A stretch of 64,000 nucleotides of DNA, from NCBI RefSeq assembly GCF_009601055.1, contig NZ_WITI01000002.1, positions 1 to 64,000 of the forward strand. The letters run 5' to 3'. The notes beneath the pieces are model-generated. The model saw nothing but the letters and a program-made list of their open reading frames with translations. It made no database searches and had not been told where the DNA came from. A program made the translations under genes and the position numbers. Source of the DNA: Lactococcus sp. dk101. GTDB lineage: Bacteria; Bacillota; Bacilli; Lactobacillales; Streptococcaceae. This document shows positions 46,201 to 55,267 of the stretch, in pieces. The first letter of the stretch is position 1. Every line of letters starts with the position of its first letter.

Positions 46201-47169
46201 TTAACGATTTTGTTTTCCTGAGTTACGTCCGCCTTGTTTACCAGTGTTTTTACGTTCTGTTTCATTAGGTTGGCTTGTGATAGCTTTGAAATTTTCTTGA
46301 ACAGAAGATGGTGTAACATCTTTTGGAGCGTCCATTATTTTTGGAGGATTCGCTTTAAATTCAGCATCGATTTTTTTCTTCATGCTTGGTTTCATGATGA
46401 ATGTAATGATGATTTGTTGGATGACAATGATCAAACCACCAGCTGCCCAGTAAAGTCCGGCAGCGGCAGGAACCATAAAGCTGAAGATAACAATCATTGC
46501 AGGACTCATGAAGAGCATGGTCTTGCTTGTTTTCTTTTGTTCTTCAGTCATACCAATGGTTGAAATCAAAGTTTGCAAGAAGTAAAGCACACCAGAAATA
46601 ATGGTCAAAATGATACTTGATTTTGCTAAGTCGATGCCCATGAAGGTTGAGCCCATGATACCAGGTGTGTACATGGCTGCGTTATACAAGGCAATAAAGA
46701 AAGGCCATTGAATTAACATCGGCAAACATCCCATGGAACTAAGCATGTTGATGCCATTGTCTTTTTGAGCTTGCATCAAGGCTTGTTGAGCAGCCATTTT
46801 TTCTTCAGGTGTCGTTGCATTTTTCAAGCGTTCATTGAGCGGTGCTAAAACAGGTTGAAGGTAGGCCATCTTTTCTTGCATGTAAGTTGATTTGTAGGCT
46901 TGATTTAAACCAAGAGGCAAAATCAACAAACGGATAATCAAAGTGACAAGAATAATAGCAAGCCCATAGCCCAAATGCATGTTATTGGCAAAAAGGTCAA
47001 CGAAAGATGACATTGGACGAACCAGCCAAGTATAAGTAAAGCCGTTTTTGGCAGCGTCTGTTGGGACGAGAATTCCATCTACTTTATGGGTTTGGACACA
47101 GCCTGAAAGCAGAAGCAGTGCGGCTGTTGACAAACCTGCAAGTGCAAATCTTTTATTAGTTTTCTTCAA
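46201..47169 (-). CDS. yidC: Membrane protein insertase YidC (lipoprotein form)
   Basis: A 322-residue insertase with a lipobox (LSGC, Cys24) and the five-helix YidC/Oxa1 core. The conserved Arg sits in ILVTLIIRLLILPLG, and the C1 hairpin and PMLIQWPFFIALYNA follow. The long basic cytoplasmic tail (NRKNTGKQGGRNSGKQNR-like end) is typical of the ribosome-binding YidC2 form of streptococci. No rnpA is adjacent, again in favour of YidC2. The gene stands alone on the minus strand. Confidence 0.93.
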   Translation of the reverse strand: MKKTNKRFALAGLSTAALLLLSGCVQTHKVDGILVPTDAAKNGFTYTWLVRPMSSFVDLFANNMHLGYGLAIILVTLIIRLLILPLGLNQAYKSTYMQEKMAYLQPVLAPLNERLKNATTPEEKMAAQQALMQAQKDNGINMLSSMGCLPMLIQWPFFIALYNAAMYTPGIMGSTFMGIDLAKSSIILTIISGVLYFLQTLISTIGMTEEQKKTSKTMLFMSPAMIVIFSFMVPAAAGLYWAAGGLIIVIQQIIITFIMKPSMKKKIDAEFKANPPKIMDAPKDVTPSSVQENFKAITSQPNETERKNTGKQGGRNSGKQNR

Positions 47170-47268
47170 AATAATTCCTTTTCTATCATAAATAAAGCAT
47201 ACTGGTCTATTTTACCTAAATTTCGGCTTTTTTTCAATAGGACAAAAGTCTGATTTTTGTCCATTTAA

Positions 47269-47300
47269 GCAAAAAAAAACCTGTCAGAGCTGACAGGTCA
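47269..47300 (-). terminator. pgmH terminator
   Basis: On the minus strand ACCTGTCAG-CT-CTGACAGGT then T9, built on an exact palindrome copy (47282-47295). Confidence 0.92.
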
Positions 47301-47307
47301 GATATTT

Positions 47308-48135
47308 TTAGTCTTTACCGCATTTGCAATTTGTACAATGGCAGTCGTCGCATTGACAATCGTCACAGTCACATGAACCGATACCTTCCATAGCGATGAT
47401 GGCTTTCAATACAGCAGCTGTTTCTTTCCAGTCACGAACAGTGATTGTTTCAATGCCCATTTGAACAACTGGATAGTCATTTCCGCCAGGTTGAGTCATG
47501 TCGCCAAAGTAGAGAATTTCAGGTTTTGTTACATTCAAGTGTTCCATCATGTGGTTCATACCGAATTCTTTGTTTTGACCAGGAACGAATGCATTGATGG
47601 TTGTTGTTCCAGCGACTTCAAAATCGTAGCTAGGTGCCAATTCTTTAGCGATTTTGGCTATGGCATTACGTTTTGTCATGTCTGGATCCCAAGCTTTCTT
47701 AGCTTCAACGCCAGCAGCTTGACCAATCGCAGAATAAGCAATCATTGACTCCCGGTTTTCGATGATTTCATCGCCAGGAGCAAGGACGCTTTCATCCCAG
47801 TAACCAAGTTCTTCAGCACCTTTTTTGAGGGCAGCAGAGATTTCAGCAACTTGTGTATCTGTCAAAGCGAAGTTGAAAATTTGTTTCCATTCGCCATCTT
47901 TGTGTGCATAATATTGGGTTCCTTGACCTACAAAAAGGTGGAAGTTATCAAGATTTGCACTTTCTGGCAAATTATTGATGATTTGAATCAAAAATTGATC
48001 ATACTTTTGTCCAGAAATTGGAGCAATTGTATATTTTTGAGACAATGTTGCAAGCAATTCAGCCATTTCTGGGAAGATTGGCATTTTTGGTTCATTGAGC
48101 GTATTGTCAATGTCGAAGCTTAAGATTTTTTTCAC
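47308..48135 (-). CDS. pgmH: HAD-type alpha-phosphoglucomutase (PgmH) with a Cys-rich tail
   Basis: A 275-residue HAD-IIB protein related to eukaryotic phosphomannomutases. Motif I is FDIDNTL with its two Asp; motif ISGQKYDQF and the FGDMTQPGGNDYPV motif follow. In Lactococcus lactis the essential alpha-phosphoglucomutase PgmH belongs to this family and links glucose 6-phosphate to wall polysaccharide precursors. GTG 48135 has AAGGAG upstream. The last 22 residues carry ten Cys in CxC/CxxC order (CDCDDCQCDDCHCTNCKC), like a metal-binding knob; that is not a normal part of the enzyme. Confidence 0.88.
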   Translation of the reverse strand: MKKILSFDIDNTLNEPKMPIFPEMAELLATLSQKYTIAPISGQKYDQFLIQIINNLPESANLDNFHLFVGQGTQYYAHKDGEWKQIFNFALTDTQVAEISAALKKGAEELGYWDESVLAPGDEIIENRESMIAYSAIGQAAGVEAKKAWDPDMTKRNAIAKIAKELAPSYDFEVAGTTTINAFVPGQNKEFGMNHMMEHLNVTKPEILYFGDMTQPGGNDYPVVQMGIETITVRDWKETAAVLKAIIAMEGIGSCDCDDCQCDDCHCTNCKCGKD

Positions 48136-48267
48136 GGATTTGTTCTCCTTAATGTATTCTATCAACGCTTACATTATATCATTATTATTAAAAAAAACCT
48201 AAAGAAAGCTAAGAAAAATGAGATTTTTATTGGCTCTTTTGAGCCTTGAAAAATAAGGCTTGACAAA

Positions 48268-48297
48268 TAAAAAGAACTGACGCCATCAGTTCTTTAT
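48268..48297 (-). terminator. Terminator of the Fe-S-type gene
   Basis: Minus strand AAAGAACTGA-TGGCG-TCAGTTCTTT plus T. Confidence 0.88.
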
Positions 48298-48301
48298 TTC
48301 A

Positions 48302-48658
48302 TTAGTTACGATAGTCCACGATTTCGGCATTGCTTGAAAGCAAACCGCCGTCGCCCATGACTTCAATGCGATAGCCCGTTTCGGCACGTCTCATTTTCAT
48401 ATTTGGATCAAGAAAAGTTTGTCCGAAAGACTTATAAGCGATTTCTCCAAGATTTGATTGGATGCTGCCGTCAAATTCAGCAGGCAAGGCTGATCTGTCG
48501 GAAAGAGCGACAATACGAATACGCGTAACAATCGCGCAGGAATCAGCTTCACCATGTGGTGTCAAACTGTCATCATAATCCAAAGCCAAGAGCGCTGGCG
48601 CTGTCAGTTTGAGAGCAGCAATTTTATTTTGTACAAAGTCATCGAAAGTGATGTTCAT
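48302..48658 (-). CDS. HesB/IscA-like iron-sulfur biosynthesis domain protein
   Basis: A 118-residue protein of the Lactobacillales branch of the Fe-S biosynthesis (HesB/YadR) fold: MNITFDDFVQNK, LALDYDDSLTP, IQSNLGEIAYKSF and the closing SSNAEIVDYRN. The three Cys of true A-type scaffolds are not all present (one Cys in DSCAIVTR), so a role as Fe-S carrier is uncertain. RBS not strong; ATG 48658 is the only good start. Confidence 0.78.
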   Translation of the reverse strand: MNITFDDFVQNKIAALKLTAPALLALDYDDSLTPHGEADSCAIVTRIRIVALSDRSALPAEFDGSIQSNLGEIAYKSFGQTFLDPNMKMRRAETGYRIEVMGDGGLLSSNAEIVDYRN

Positions 48659-48735
48659 GAGTCATATCCCCTCTTTCTTATCTTCTTTCATTTTAACTTA
48701 TTCTTAGGAAATTTGACAGTCGAAAGCCTTATAAA

Positions 48736-48783
48736 ATTCTGTCAGCACTGACAGAAAAAAGCACATCAATGATGTGCTTTTAT
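48736..48783 (-). terminator. Two tandem terminator hairpins
   Basis: AAAAGCACATCA/TGATGTGCTTTT (48759-48783) and a TTCTGTCAG-TG-CTGACAGAA hairpin (48738-48755) follow the tautomerase gene on the minus strand. Confidence 0.85.
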
Positions 48784-48965
48784 TTTTTCTCACGCATTTG
48801 ACCGGCTTGGTAGAGGCTTCCTTCTGGCAAGTCTGTAAAAATGATATTGATAGCAGATTTTGGAGCACCTGCATGTTTAGCGATGGTCTCTGTAATTTCG
48901 GCAGCCATGGCTGCTTTTTGTTCGCGTGTGCGACCTTCAACGAGTTCAATATGGACAAAGGGCAT
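48780..48965 (-). CDS. 4-oxalocrotonate tautomerase family protein
   Basis: A 61-residue tautomerase. After Met removal the N-terminal Pro (PFVHIELVEGRT) is the catalytic base; Arg residues near 11 and 39 positions of the family are partly kept (GRTREQK). ATG 48965 has GAGAAAGATT upstream. An in-frame ATG 48 nt upstream would bury the Pro and is rejected. Small stand-alone members in Firmicutes have no settled physiological substrate. Confidence 0.88.
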   Translation of the reverse strand: MPFVHIELVEGRTREQKAAMAAEITETIAKHAGAPKSAINIIFTDLPEGSLYQAGQMREKK

Positions 48966-49207
48966 AATCTTTCTCTCTTTCTTTTTCTCTATTTTACCAC
49001 GATTGTCACACATTCATGCAAAAAAGTAAGCCAAGGTCTAGATTTTCTCTAATCTAAGTGTTAAAATAATGATACAAGAATATTCTTAGGCAAACGAAAG
49101 GAGCTTTTTAATTTCTTTCATCTATTGGCTTGACGAAGTCAGATAGAGAAAAGAAGATGCCACAGCAAATTTAAAATCATTACAAACGAATCAAATATGG
49201 AGGTACA

Positions 49208-49387
49208 ATGACTGTCGAACATAAAATTGATGCCAAAGTGGACCAAGTAAAAGGGACTGCGAAGGAAACGTATGGTAAAGTCGTGGGCAATAAAAAGGTC
49301 GAAACCGAAGGTAAAGTAGAAAAAGGAATTGGTAAAGTCAAAGAAACTGTAGAAAAAATCAAAGACGATATCAAAGAAAAATTATAA
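49208..49387 (+). CDS. CsbD-family stress protein
   Basis: A 59-residue hydrophilic, Lys/Glu-rich protein: EHKIDAKVDQVKGTAKETYG followed by VETEGKVEKGIGKVKE, the CsbD pattern. GGAGG lies 4 nt before ATG 49208. CsbD proteins are general-stress (SigB-type) products with unknown activity in other Gram-positives. A terminator follows directly. The 190 nt before it hold no gene. Confidence 0.88.
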   Translation: MTVEHKIDAKVDQVKGTAKETYGKVVGNKKVETEGKVEKGIGKVKETVEKIKDDIKEKL

Positions 49388-49397
49388 TGAATAAAAC

Positions 49398-49443
49398 AAA
49401 AATCGCTCCCCTGAATCCATCATTCAACCGAGCGATTTTTTTG
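49398..49443 (+). terminator. csbD terminator
   Basis: AAAATCGCTC pairs with GAGCGATTTT, followed by T. Confidence 0.88.
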
Positions 49444-49539
49444 TCTGATAAACTCTAATTTTTGTAATCTATTTAAGCCGCAGTTTAGCTAATGACATCA
49501 TAATTATTCTTATCACTAGTATTGGAAAATAGGAATAAA

Positions 49540-51174
49540 ATGGAAAATAATGAAAATCAACCACACTATGCGCGTGCTAACCGGCACCACGTTGCGAAAG
49601 CTCAGCCAAGACAAAAAATAAAAAAGAAGCATCACCTTTTGAGAAATCTGATGATTGTCTTTGCGCTTGTTCTTGTGAGTGCAGGTGGCTTTCTGGTCTA
49701 TGCTTATGGTAATGTACAAAAAAGTCTGAGTAAAACATATGTGAACACAGGAACGAGTGGCTCAAGTCCGCAAGTTATTCAGGCAACAAAGCCATTGACC
49801 ATTTTACTGATGGGTGTCGATACAGGCGACACAACACGTGGTGGCGCAGGCTCATGGGATGGCAACTCTGATTCTCAAATCATCATGACGCTCAATCCAA
49901 AAACGGACACGACTACCATTGTTTCCATGGAACGCGACACGATGACCAACATTGAAGATGCTTCTGGCACAATTAAATCCACCCAAAAAATGAATGCAGC
50001 ATATCCTGCAGGATATAATGCAGGTGGACTGACCACAGCTGTTCAATACGCCATGAAAACGATTGGCAATCAAGCAGGTATTCCACTGTCTAACTTCGTT
50101 ACGGTCAATATGGATGGCTTAATCAATCTGGTCAATGATGTCGGCGGTGTTGAAGTTGTCAATGATACCAATGGACAAGACGTTTACCAAAATACAGTTT
50201 CTGGCAACATTACACTGCCAGTTACGCATCAAATCGTCAAGAGCGGCGCCATTTATATCTCTAACACAGAGCCTGCATATACGGCATATGTCCCATATAT
50301 CAAAGGCAATCCAGAACAGTTGGTCAACGGAAATCAAGCCCTTGTCTTTGCCCGTGACCGAGATACACTGGCCAACGGCGATTACGGTCGTGCAGCTCAC
50401 CAACGTGAAGTCATGACTCAACTGGTCAAGAAAATGCTCAGCATAAACAATGCACTCAAATATCAAAAATTCTTAAACGATATTTCATCAGATTTTAAGA
50501 CAAATATTTCATCCAACTTGAGCAATCTGCAAGCTCTCTTGGCTTATCGAAATTGTTTCAAGAAGATTGTATCCATTCAGTATCAAGGCGTAGGAGCAAC
50601 GGCAGAAGGCGAAAGTTATCAGTTTATTCCTGAAAATGTAGATTTAGCTGTTCAAAATGCCATGAAATTGGCAGCAGGCGATGCGACTGAAACGACTTTA
50701 AATAGTGACATGATTACTTATGAAAGCTATTTTGGAAAGAAAGCAAATCAATACTATATGCCATCTGCAACAGTAACTGTTTCAGGTAAGAGTCCTGTTG
50801 TTTACGGACTTGACACGACTGGACAACTGGTTTCAATCACGAGTTCAAATGCCAGTCAGTTTGTTTCAACAACGGGTTCCGCTGTTTCAGCAAGTGCAGC
50901 TTCTAGCAGTACAGGAACATCATCCGTAGTCAATAGTACGGGACTTTCAGGTTCTACAACAAGCAGTTCAAGTACGACTACAACAGCAAATGCAGCATCG
51001 AACACGACAGGTTCAAGTCTGTCAACTGGCCTTCCTCAAGGCTTGACAACAACCGGAACAACAGGCGTTTATAAATCTCCGAAAGGCTATACTGTGCTAT
51101 ACAAAAATGGCTATTATGTCTATGCGATGGACGGAAAACTTTACCCCAACGACAGCAAATATCCTGGGCAATAA
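49540..51174 (+). CDS. LytR-CpsA-Psr family protein
   Basis: A 544-residue membrane protein: a basic cytoplasmic start, one membrane helix (MIVFALVLVSAGGFLVYAYG, about 44-63) and the LCP domain (ILLMGVDTGDT, SQIIMTLNP, VSMERDT, near 93-240; FARDRDTLANGDYGRAAHQ near 273). LCP enzymes attach teichoic acids or polysaccharides to peptidoglycan from lipid carriers. A Ser/Thr-rich linker and a short C-terminal unit (YKSPKGYTVLYKNGYYVYA) follow. ATG 49540 is preferred over an in-frame TTG six codons upstream because AGGAATAAA precedes it. Confidence 0.9.
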   Translation: MENNENQPHYARANRHHVAKAQPRQKIKKKHHLLRNLMIVFALVLVSAGGFLVYAYGNVQKSLSKTYVNTGTSGSSPQVIQATKPLTILLMGVDTGDTTRGGAGSWDGNSDSQIIMTLNPKTDTTTIVSMERDTMTNIEDASGTIKSTQKMNAAYPAGYNAGGLTTAVQYAMKTIGNQAGIPLSNFVTVNMDGLINLVNDVGGVEVVNDTNGQDVYQNTVSGNITLPVTHQIVKSGAIYISNTEPAYTAYVPYIKGNPEQLVNGNQALVFARDRDTLANGDYGRAAHQREVMTQLVKKMLSINNALKYQKFLNDISSDFKTNISSNLSNLQALLAYRNCFKKIVSIQYQGVGATAEGESYQFIPENVDLAVQNAMKLAAGDATETTLNSDMITYESYFGKKANQYYMPSATVTVSGKSPVVYGLDTTGQLVSITSSNASQFVSTTGSAVSASAASSSTGTSSVVNSTGLSGSTTSSSSTTTTANAASNTTGSSLSTGLPQGLTTTGTTGVYKSPKGYTVLYKNGYYVYAMDGKLYPNDSKYPGQ

Positions 51175-51176
51175 TT

Positions 51177-51202
51177 AAAAAAGACCATAGCGGTCTTTTT
51201 TT
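51177..51202 (+). terminator. LCP gene terminator
   Basis: AAAAGACC-ATAGC-GGTCTTTT plus T. Confidence 0.88.
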
Positions 51203-51284
51203 GTTTGAAAAACTTTCAAAAATGTAAGAAAAATCCAGATGAAATTGCGAGATAATAAAGAAGAAAGAAAGGGGCAATAACACG

Positions 51285-51494
51285 ATGACGGAAAGTCAAA
51301 TCACAACAAACCCACTCCTTATTATTGGAATACTCATATTTTTTGTAGGCATGTTCATTTTTTTAGTCGGAAAAAAATGTTTTTTCTTGAGATGGTTTTT
51401 TAATGACCGCAGTATGTTTTGGCAGCTTTTTTATGGTTTGATTTTAGTCATCATCGGCTTATTTTTCCTCTATTTTTCAGGTGCCCTTAGCTAA
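51285..51494 (+). CDS. Small membrane protein, 69 residues
   Basis: Two membrane helices (IIGILIFFVGMFIFLVG and FYGLILVIIGLFFLYFSGA) joined by an aromatic/basic loop. AGAAAGGGGCAATAACACG precedes ATG 51285. No recognised family. Confidence 0.7.
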   Translation: MTESQITTNPLLIIGILIFFVGMFIFLVGKKCFFLRWFFNDRSMFWQLFYGLILVIIGLFFLYFSGALS

Positions 51495-51609
51495 GTTTGT
51501 CAATTCATTTCACTTCCTCATCGGCCTATAGTATAATCAGAACAATGTGTTCTTTTTTGCTGACTGCTTAAAAGAAGACGTAATATGAAATCAGACAGGA
51601 ATTGATAAA

Positions 51610-52167
51610 ATGCTTGAATTGACTCAAAGGCAAATCGAATTTAATGAGTTGAGGATACAGATGGGGCTTCCGATTGACGAAGACATGTTTAAAAGAAAAG
51701 TGCCAGTTGCCTTCAAAAGACAGCAGATGACCAAGGCAGAATTTACGACTTATAAAATCGGTAAAATAAATCAAAAAACACAGGATTTTCAAAGTTTTGA
51801 CCTCCTTTTTCATCAGCATGAGGGGCCAGAAGCTGAGTGCTTAATTGATTGCGAAGTTTTTATCTTGGATGGTCAAAATGCTGTCCGCATTGCTTATTTA
51901 AAGGCTGTTTATGAAGCGGTGGAAGAACGGATACAAATTCTTATTTTATATGTTTGTCCGCAATGGCAGAACCAAAAAATAGGAAGTCGTCTTTACCAAC
52001 AATTTGAACATTTTTGTCTGGCAAATTTTCGGTTTAAATCAATCACAGGAGACTTGAAATATTGGACAAATCATCATGAACGCGAACGTTTTTATCAGAG
52101 CTTAGGGTTCGAGGTCTTTTCGGATTTTGACCCTCAAACAATGAACAAAATTGAAAAATGCTGGTAA
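51610..52167 (+). CDS. GNAT-type N-acetyltransferase
   Basis: A 185-residue protein. The central part has the GNAT acetyl-CoA site (ILILYVCPQWQNQKIGSRLY, the Q/R-x-x-G-x-A/S segment) and the C-terminal HHERERFYQSLGFEVF, typical of acetyltransferases. The N-terminal 50 residues are extra. Substrate unknown. The RBS is weak. Confidence 0.75.
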   Translation: MLELTQRQIEFNELRIQMGLPIDEDMFKRKVPVAFKRQQMTKAEFTTYKIGKINQKTQDFQSFDLLFHQHEGPEAECLIDCEVFILDGQNAVRIAYLKAVYEAVEERIQILILYVCPQWQNQKIGSRLYQQFEHFCLANFRFKSITGDLKYWTNHHERERFYQSLGFEVFSDFDPQTMNKIEKCW

Positions 52168-52177
52168 CAGTATAAAA

Positions 52178-52204
52178 ATAAAGACTGAACGGTCTTTTTT
52201 TGTT
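52178..52204 (+). terminator. Terminator after the acetyltransferase
   Basis: AAAGAC-TGAAC-GGTCTTT plus T. Confidence 0.82.
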
Positions 52205-52297
52205 TTTTAGAGCTTGCAAGTTACAAAGATAGCGCTGAAAGGCTTAAATTGGGTGGATAAGATTTGAAAAAATGGAAAGCAAAGTCATCAAAAAATA

Positions 52298-52353
52298 TGA
52301 TATAATTGAACATGTATTTTCTGCTAGGCTTTCTTTTTAGAGGCATGCAGAAA
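52298..52353 (+). promoter_or_regulatory. tdk promoter and leader inverted repeat
   Basis: Extended -10 TGA-TATAAT (52298-52306) starts a leader of about 145 nt. In it TTTCTGC (52318-52324) and GCAGAAA (52347-52353) can pair around a 22-nt loop. The rest of the leader is rich in runs of G and T but shows no riboswitch I recognise. Confidence 0.5.
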
Positions 52354-52456
52354 AATAAGAAAGTAAATGATTTACTAAAGGCGCAGGAGCTTTAAGGGGC
52401 TTTTGTCTTAAAAGACGCAAAAATATTTTTATTGGGATAATAAAGAGAGAGAAAAA

Positions 52457-53026
52457 ATGGCACAGTTATATTTCAAATATGGAACCATGAACTCAGGAAA
52501 ATCAATTGAGATTTTGAAAGTGGCGCATAATTATGAAGAACAAGGCAAACCTGTCCTTTTGATGACTTCAAGTTTAGATACGCGCTCAGGCATTGGAACT
52601 GTGGCGAGTCGGATTGGGATTGCAGAAAAAGCAATCGCGATTGATGATGAGATGGATGTTTTTACCTATGTTGAAAATTTACCTGAAAAACCATTTTGTG
52701 TCTTGATTGATGAAGCACAATTTTTGACCAAGAAAAATGTTTATGATTTTGCACGCGTGGTGGATCTTTTGAACGTTCCAGTCATGGCTTTTGGACTTAA
52801 AAATGATTTTAGAAATGAGTTATTCGAAGGCTCAGAATATTTGCTTTTGTTAGCCGACAAGATTGAAGAAATCAAAACCATTTGCTGGTATTGCAGTAAA
52901 AAGGCGACGATGGTTATTCGTACCATTGACGGACATCCTGTTTATGAGGGGCAACAGTTGCAAATCGGTGGAAATGAAACCTATATTCCAGTGTGCCGGA
53001 AGCATTATTTTAACCCTGAAATGTAA
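52457..53026 (+). CDS. tdk: Thymidine kinase
   Basis: A 189-residue type II thymidine kinase that phosphorylates thymidine in the salvage pathway. P-loop GTMNSGKS (residues 9-16), the DEAQF motif near 82, and zinc Cys in CWYCSKK and near CRKH at the end. The lasso region [19 protein letters not shown] fits. RBS GAGAGAGAAAAA. It precedes prfA-prmC on the same strand, as in streptococci and lactococci. Confidence 0.96.
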   Translation: MAQLYFKYGTMNSGKSIEILKVAHNYEEQGKPVLLMTSSLDTRSGIGTVASRIGIAEKAIAIDDEMDVFTYVENLPEKPFCVLIDEAQFLTKKNVYDFARVVDLLNVPVMAFGLKNDFRNELFEGSEYLLLLADKIEEIKTICWYCSKKATMVIRTIDGHPVYEGQQLQIGGNETYIPVCRKHYFNPEM

Positions 53027-53115
53027 ATAAGATTTTGTTTCAGTGGCATTTGTGTTTCATAAAAAATGGAGAGAGAATAAATTCTTTCTGATTGTATCAA
53101 GTTGAAGGAGAAAAG

Positions 53116-53577
53116 ATGTTAAATTTTAGATTTAGAGGTCGCGTAACTTTTGATGATTATTTGAAAATGATTCGTCGGTTGACCAATAAGCGTCAATTTA
53201 TTTTTGATGCCCTTTTGATTGTGATTATTATTGTGATTTATGCTTTCTTAAAAACACCAGTCTTGCAATCTGTCGTATTTATTGGCTTTGCGCTCATTAT
53301 TTTCATCTTGAATTACCTGATTTTTGCTCCGAAACGTTACAAAAGACTTTATGAGCAAAATGCTGAACTTCAAAAAGAGCAGGTCTTTGATTTTTATGAA
53401 GGCATGAGCTTGGCACAACCAATTTTTAAGGTGACCTATTTTGATGACGCTGTTTATTTGTACATGAGTAAAAACGAAGCCATGATTTTGAAGAAAGAAT
53501 GGTTAGATGATCAAAGCCATTGGTCAGCTTTCCAAGGCTTTTTGAAGGTTCATATTGATCCAAAAACTAAAAAATAA
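53116..53577 (+). CDS. YcxB-like membrane protein
   Basis: A 153-residue protein with two membrane helices (ALLIVIIIVIYAFL and VVFIGFALIIFILNYLIF, about 34-75) and a C-terminal cytoplasmic part (FYEGMSLAQPIF...YLYMSKNEAMILKKEW) of the YcxB type. AAGGAGAAAAG precedes ATG 53116. Function unknown. Confidence 0.75.
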   Translation: MLNFRFRGRVTFDDYLKMIRRLTNKRQFIFDALLIVIIIVIYAFLKTPVLQSVVFIGFALIIFILNYLIFAPKRYKRLYEQNAELQKEQVFDFYEGMSLAQPIFKVTYFDDAVYLYMSKNEAMILKKEWLDDQSHWSAFQGFLKVHIDPKTKK

Positions 53578-53595
53578 GATGCCGAGGTGGATTGA

Positions 53596-54140
53596 ATGCT
53601 AGGTGTCGAGCGTAATCATGTCAATCTAGTTGAGCATGATAGAGATTGGTATTTTGAATTTTTAAGGACTGAAAAAATACTAAAAAAAATTTTGGGACAG
53701 AAAATTCTTCAAATTGAACATGTCGGAAGTACTTCAATTCAGGGAATTGTAGCAAAACCAATTATAGATATTGCTGTCGTTGTCAGAAGTCTTGATAACT
53801 CAGACGTGGTAAAACTAGAAAAAGCAGGTTATGAAAACTGTGGAGATCCTATGAATATTGGAAAAATGCTTTTTGTCAAAAGAGAGCATGGAACAATTTC
53901 AACGCATCATATCGGAATTTATCTCCCGGATAATGAAAATTTCATGGGTAGCATCATGTTTAGAGATTTTCTAAATGCGCATGAGCAAGAAAGAAAAACA
54001 TATGAGGAATTAAAAAAAGAATTATTGTATCGTTATCCTGATAATCGTTCCTCCTATACGCGTGCTATTCCTCCTATACGCGTGCTAAAAGTGAGTTTAT
54101 TGAAAAAATTATTTTAAAAGCAAAGAGAGAAAAGAAATAA
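53596..54140 (+). pseudogene. GrpB/YqkA-family nucleotidyltransferase-fold protein with a duplicated 20 bp
   Basis: The family is recognised from IEHVGSTSIQGIVAKPIIDIAVVV and the C-terminal YPDNRSSYTRA. Removing one of two tandem 20-bp copies (54048-54087) restores a 174-residue frame with the usual end KSEFIEKIILKAKREKK and a stop at 54138 directly abutting prfA ATG 54141. As read, the frame shifts after TRA and stops at 54117 (173 residues) with an altered tail. GAGGTGG precedes ATG 53596. The family's molecular role is unclear. Confidence 0.85.
54048..54087 (+). repeat. Tandem 20-bp duplication
   Basis: TTCCTCCTATACGCGTGCTA occurs twice in direct succession inside the grpB-family gene. 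Twenty is not a multiple of three, so the copy shifts the frame. Confidence 0.97.
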
Positions 54141-55214
54141 ATGTTTGACCAATTAGAATCAATGATCGGCCGTTACGAAGAATTGGGCGAATTGCTCAGT
54201 GACCCAGAAGTTGTTGCAAATACCAAACGCTTCATGGAATTGTCACGCGAGGAAGCCAATTTACGTGATACAGTCGCAACTTATCAAGAATATAAAAAAG
54301 TACTTGAACAAATTTCTGAGAGCGAAGAAATGCTCAACGAAGGTGGACTTGATGATGAAATGAAAGAGCTTTTCAAAGAAGAACTTGCACAAGGGAAAGC
54401 TCAAAAGCCAATTTTGGAGGAGCAGATGAAGATTTTGCTTTTACCAAAAGATCCAAATGACGGTAAAAATATCATTTTGGAAGTTCGTGGTGCCGCAGGC
54501 GGTGATGAAGCAGCCTTGTTTGCAGCAGATTTGCTCAACATGTACCAGCATTATTCTGAAAGTCAGGGCTGGAAATTTGAAGTGATGGAAGCCAATCAGA
54601 CCTCAATCGGAGGCTTCAAAGAAGTTTCCGCTTTGATTTCTGGAAGTAGTGTTTATTCTAAATTAAAATATGAATCAGGTGCGCATCGTGTTCAACGTGT
54701 TCCAGTAACGGAAACGCAAGGGCGTGTCCATACCTCAACCGCCACTGTTTTAGTGATGCCAGAAGTAGAAGAATTTGATTATCAGATTGATCCCAATGAA
54801 ATCCGGACGGACATTTATCATGCGTCTGGTGCCGGTGGACAAAATGTCAATAAGGTTGCTACTGCGGTCCGCATGGTCCATTTGCCTACGGGAATAAAAG
54901 TGGAAATGCAAGAAGAAAGAACCCAACAAAAAAACCGTGACAAAGCCATTAAATTGTTGAATACCAAGGTTTTTGACCATTATCAACAAATCGAATTGGA
55001 TAAACAAAATACAGAACGTAAATCAACGGTGGGAACGGGTGATCGATCAGAACGTATTCGGACTTATAATTTCCCGCAAAATCGGGTTACTGACCATCGC
55101 ATTGGTTTGACCATTCAAAAATTAGACCGCATTATTTCTGGAGAAATGGATGAAATTATTGACAGTTTGATTATTTATGACCAAACGAAAAAATTAGAAG
55201 CATTGGGTCAATAA
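54141..55214 (+). CDS. prfA: Peptide chain release factor 1
   Basis: RF1 reads UAA/UAG stop codons and releases the peptide. It has 357 residues, normal length. The peptidyl-transferase motif GGQ is in GAGGQNVNK (near residue 234). The PxT-type codon-reading loop lies near 188-198 ([16 protein letters not shown]). Next comes prmC, whose product methylates the Gln of GGQ. RBS AAGAGAGAAAAG. Confidence 0.97.
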   Translation: MFDQLESMIGRYEELGELLSDPEVVANTKRFMELSREEANLRDTVATYQEYKKVLEQISESEEMLNEGGLDDEMKELFKEELAQGKAQKPILEEQMKILLLPKDPNDGKNIILEVRGAAGGDEAALFAADLLNMYQHYSESQGWKFEVMEANQTSIGGFKEVSALISGSSVYSKLKYESGAHRVQRVPVTETQGRVHTSTATVLVMPEVEEFDYQIDPNEIRTDIYHASGAGGQNVNKVATAVRMVHLPTGIKVEMQEERTQQKNRDKAIKLLNTKVFDHYQQIELDKQNTERKSTVGTGDRSERIRTYNFPQNRVTDHRIGLTIQKLDRIISGEMDEIIDSLIIYDQTKKLEALGQ

Positions 55215-55267
55215 GTCGGTAATGTCAAAAGGAGTATTTGACAGGAAAGTCAAGGATTTGGGGAGAG

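Noticed and set aside
52306-52456. Riboswitch in the tdk leader
   Set aside because: Apart from one short inverted repeat, I find no conserved core of a known riboswitch class.
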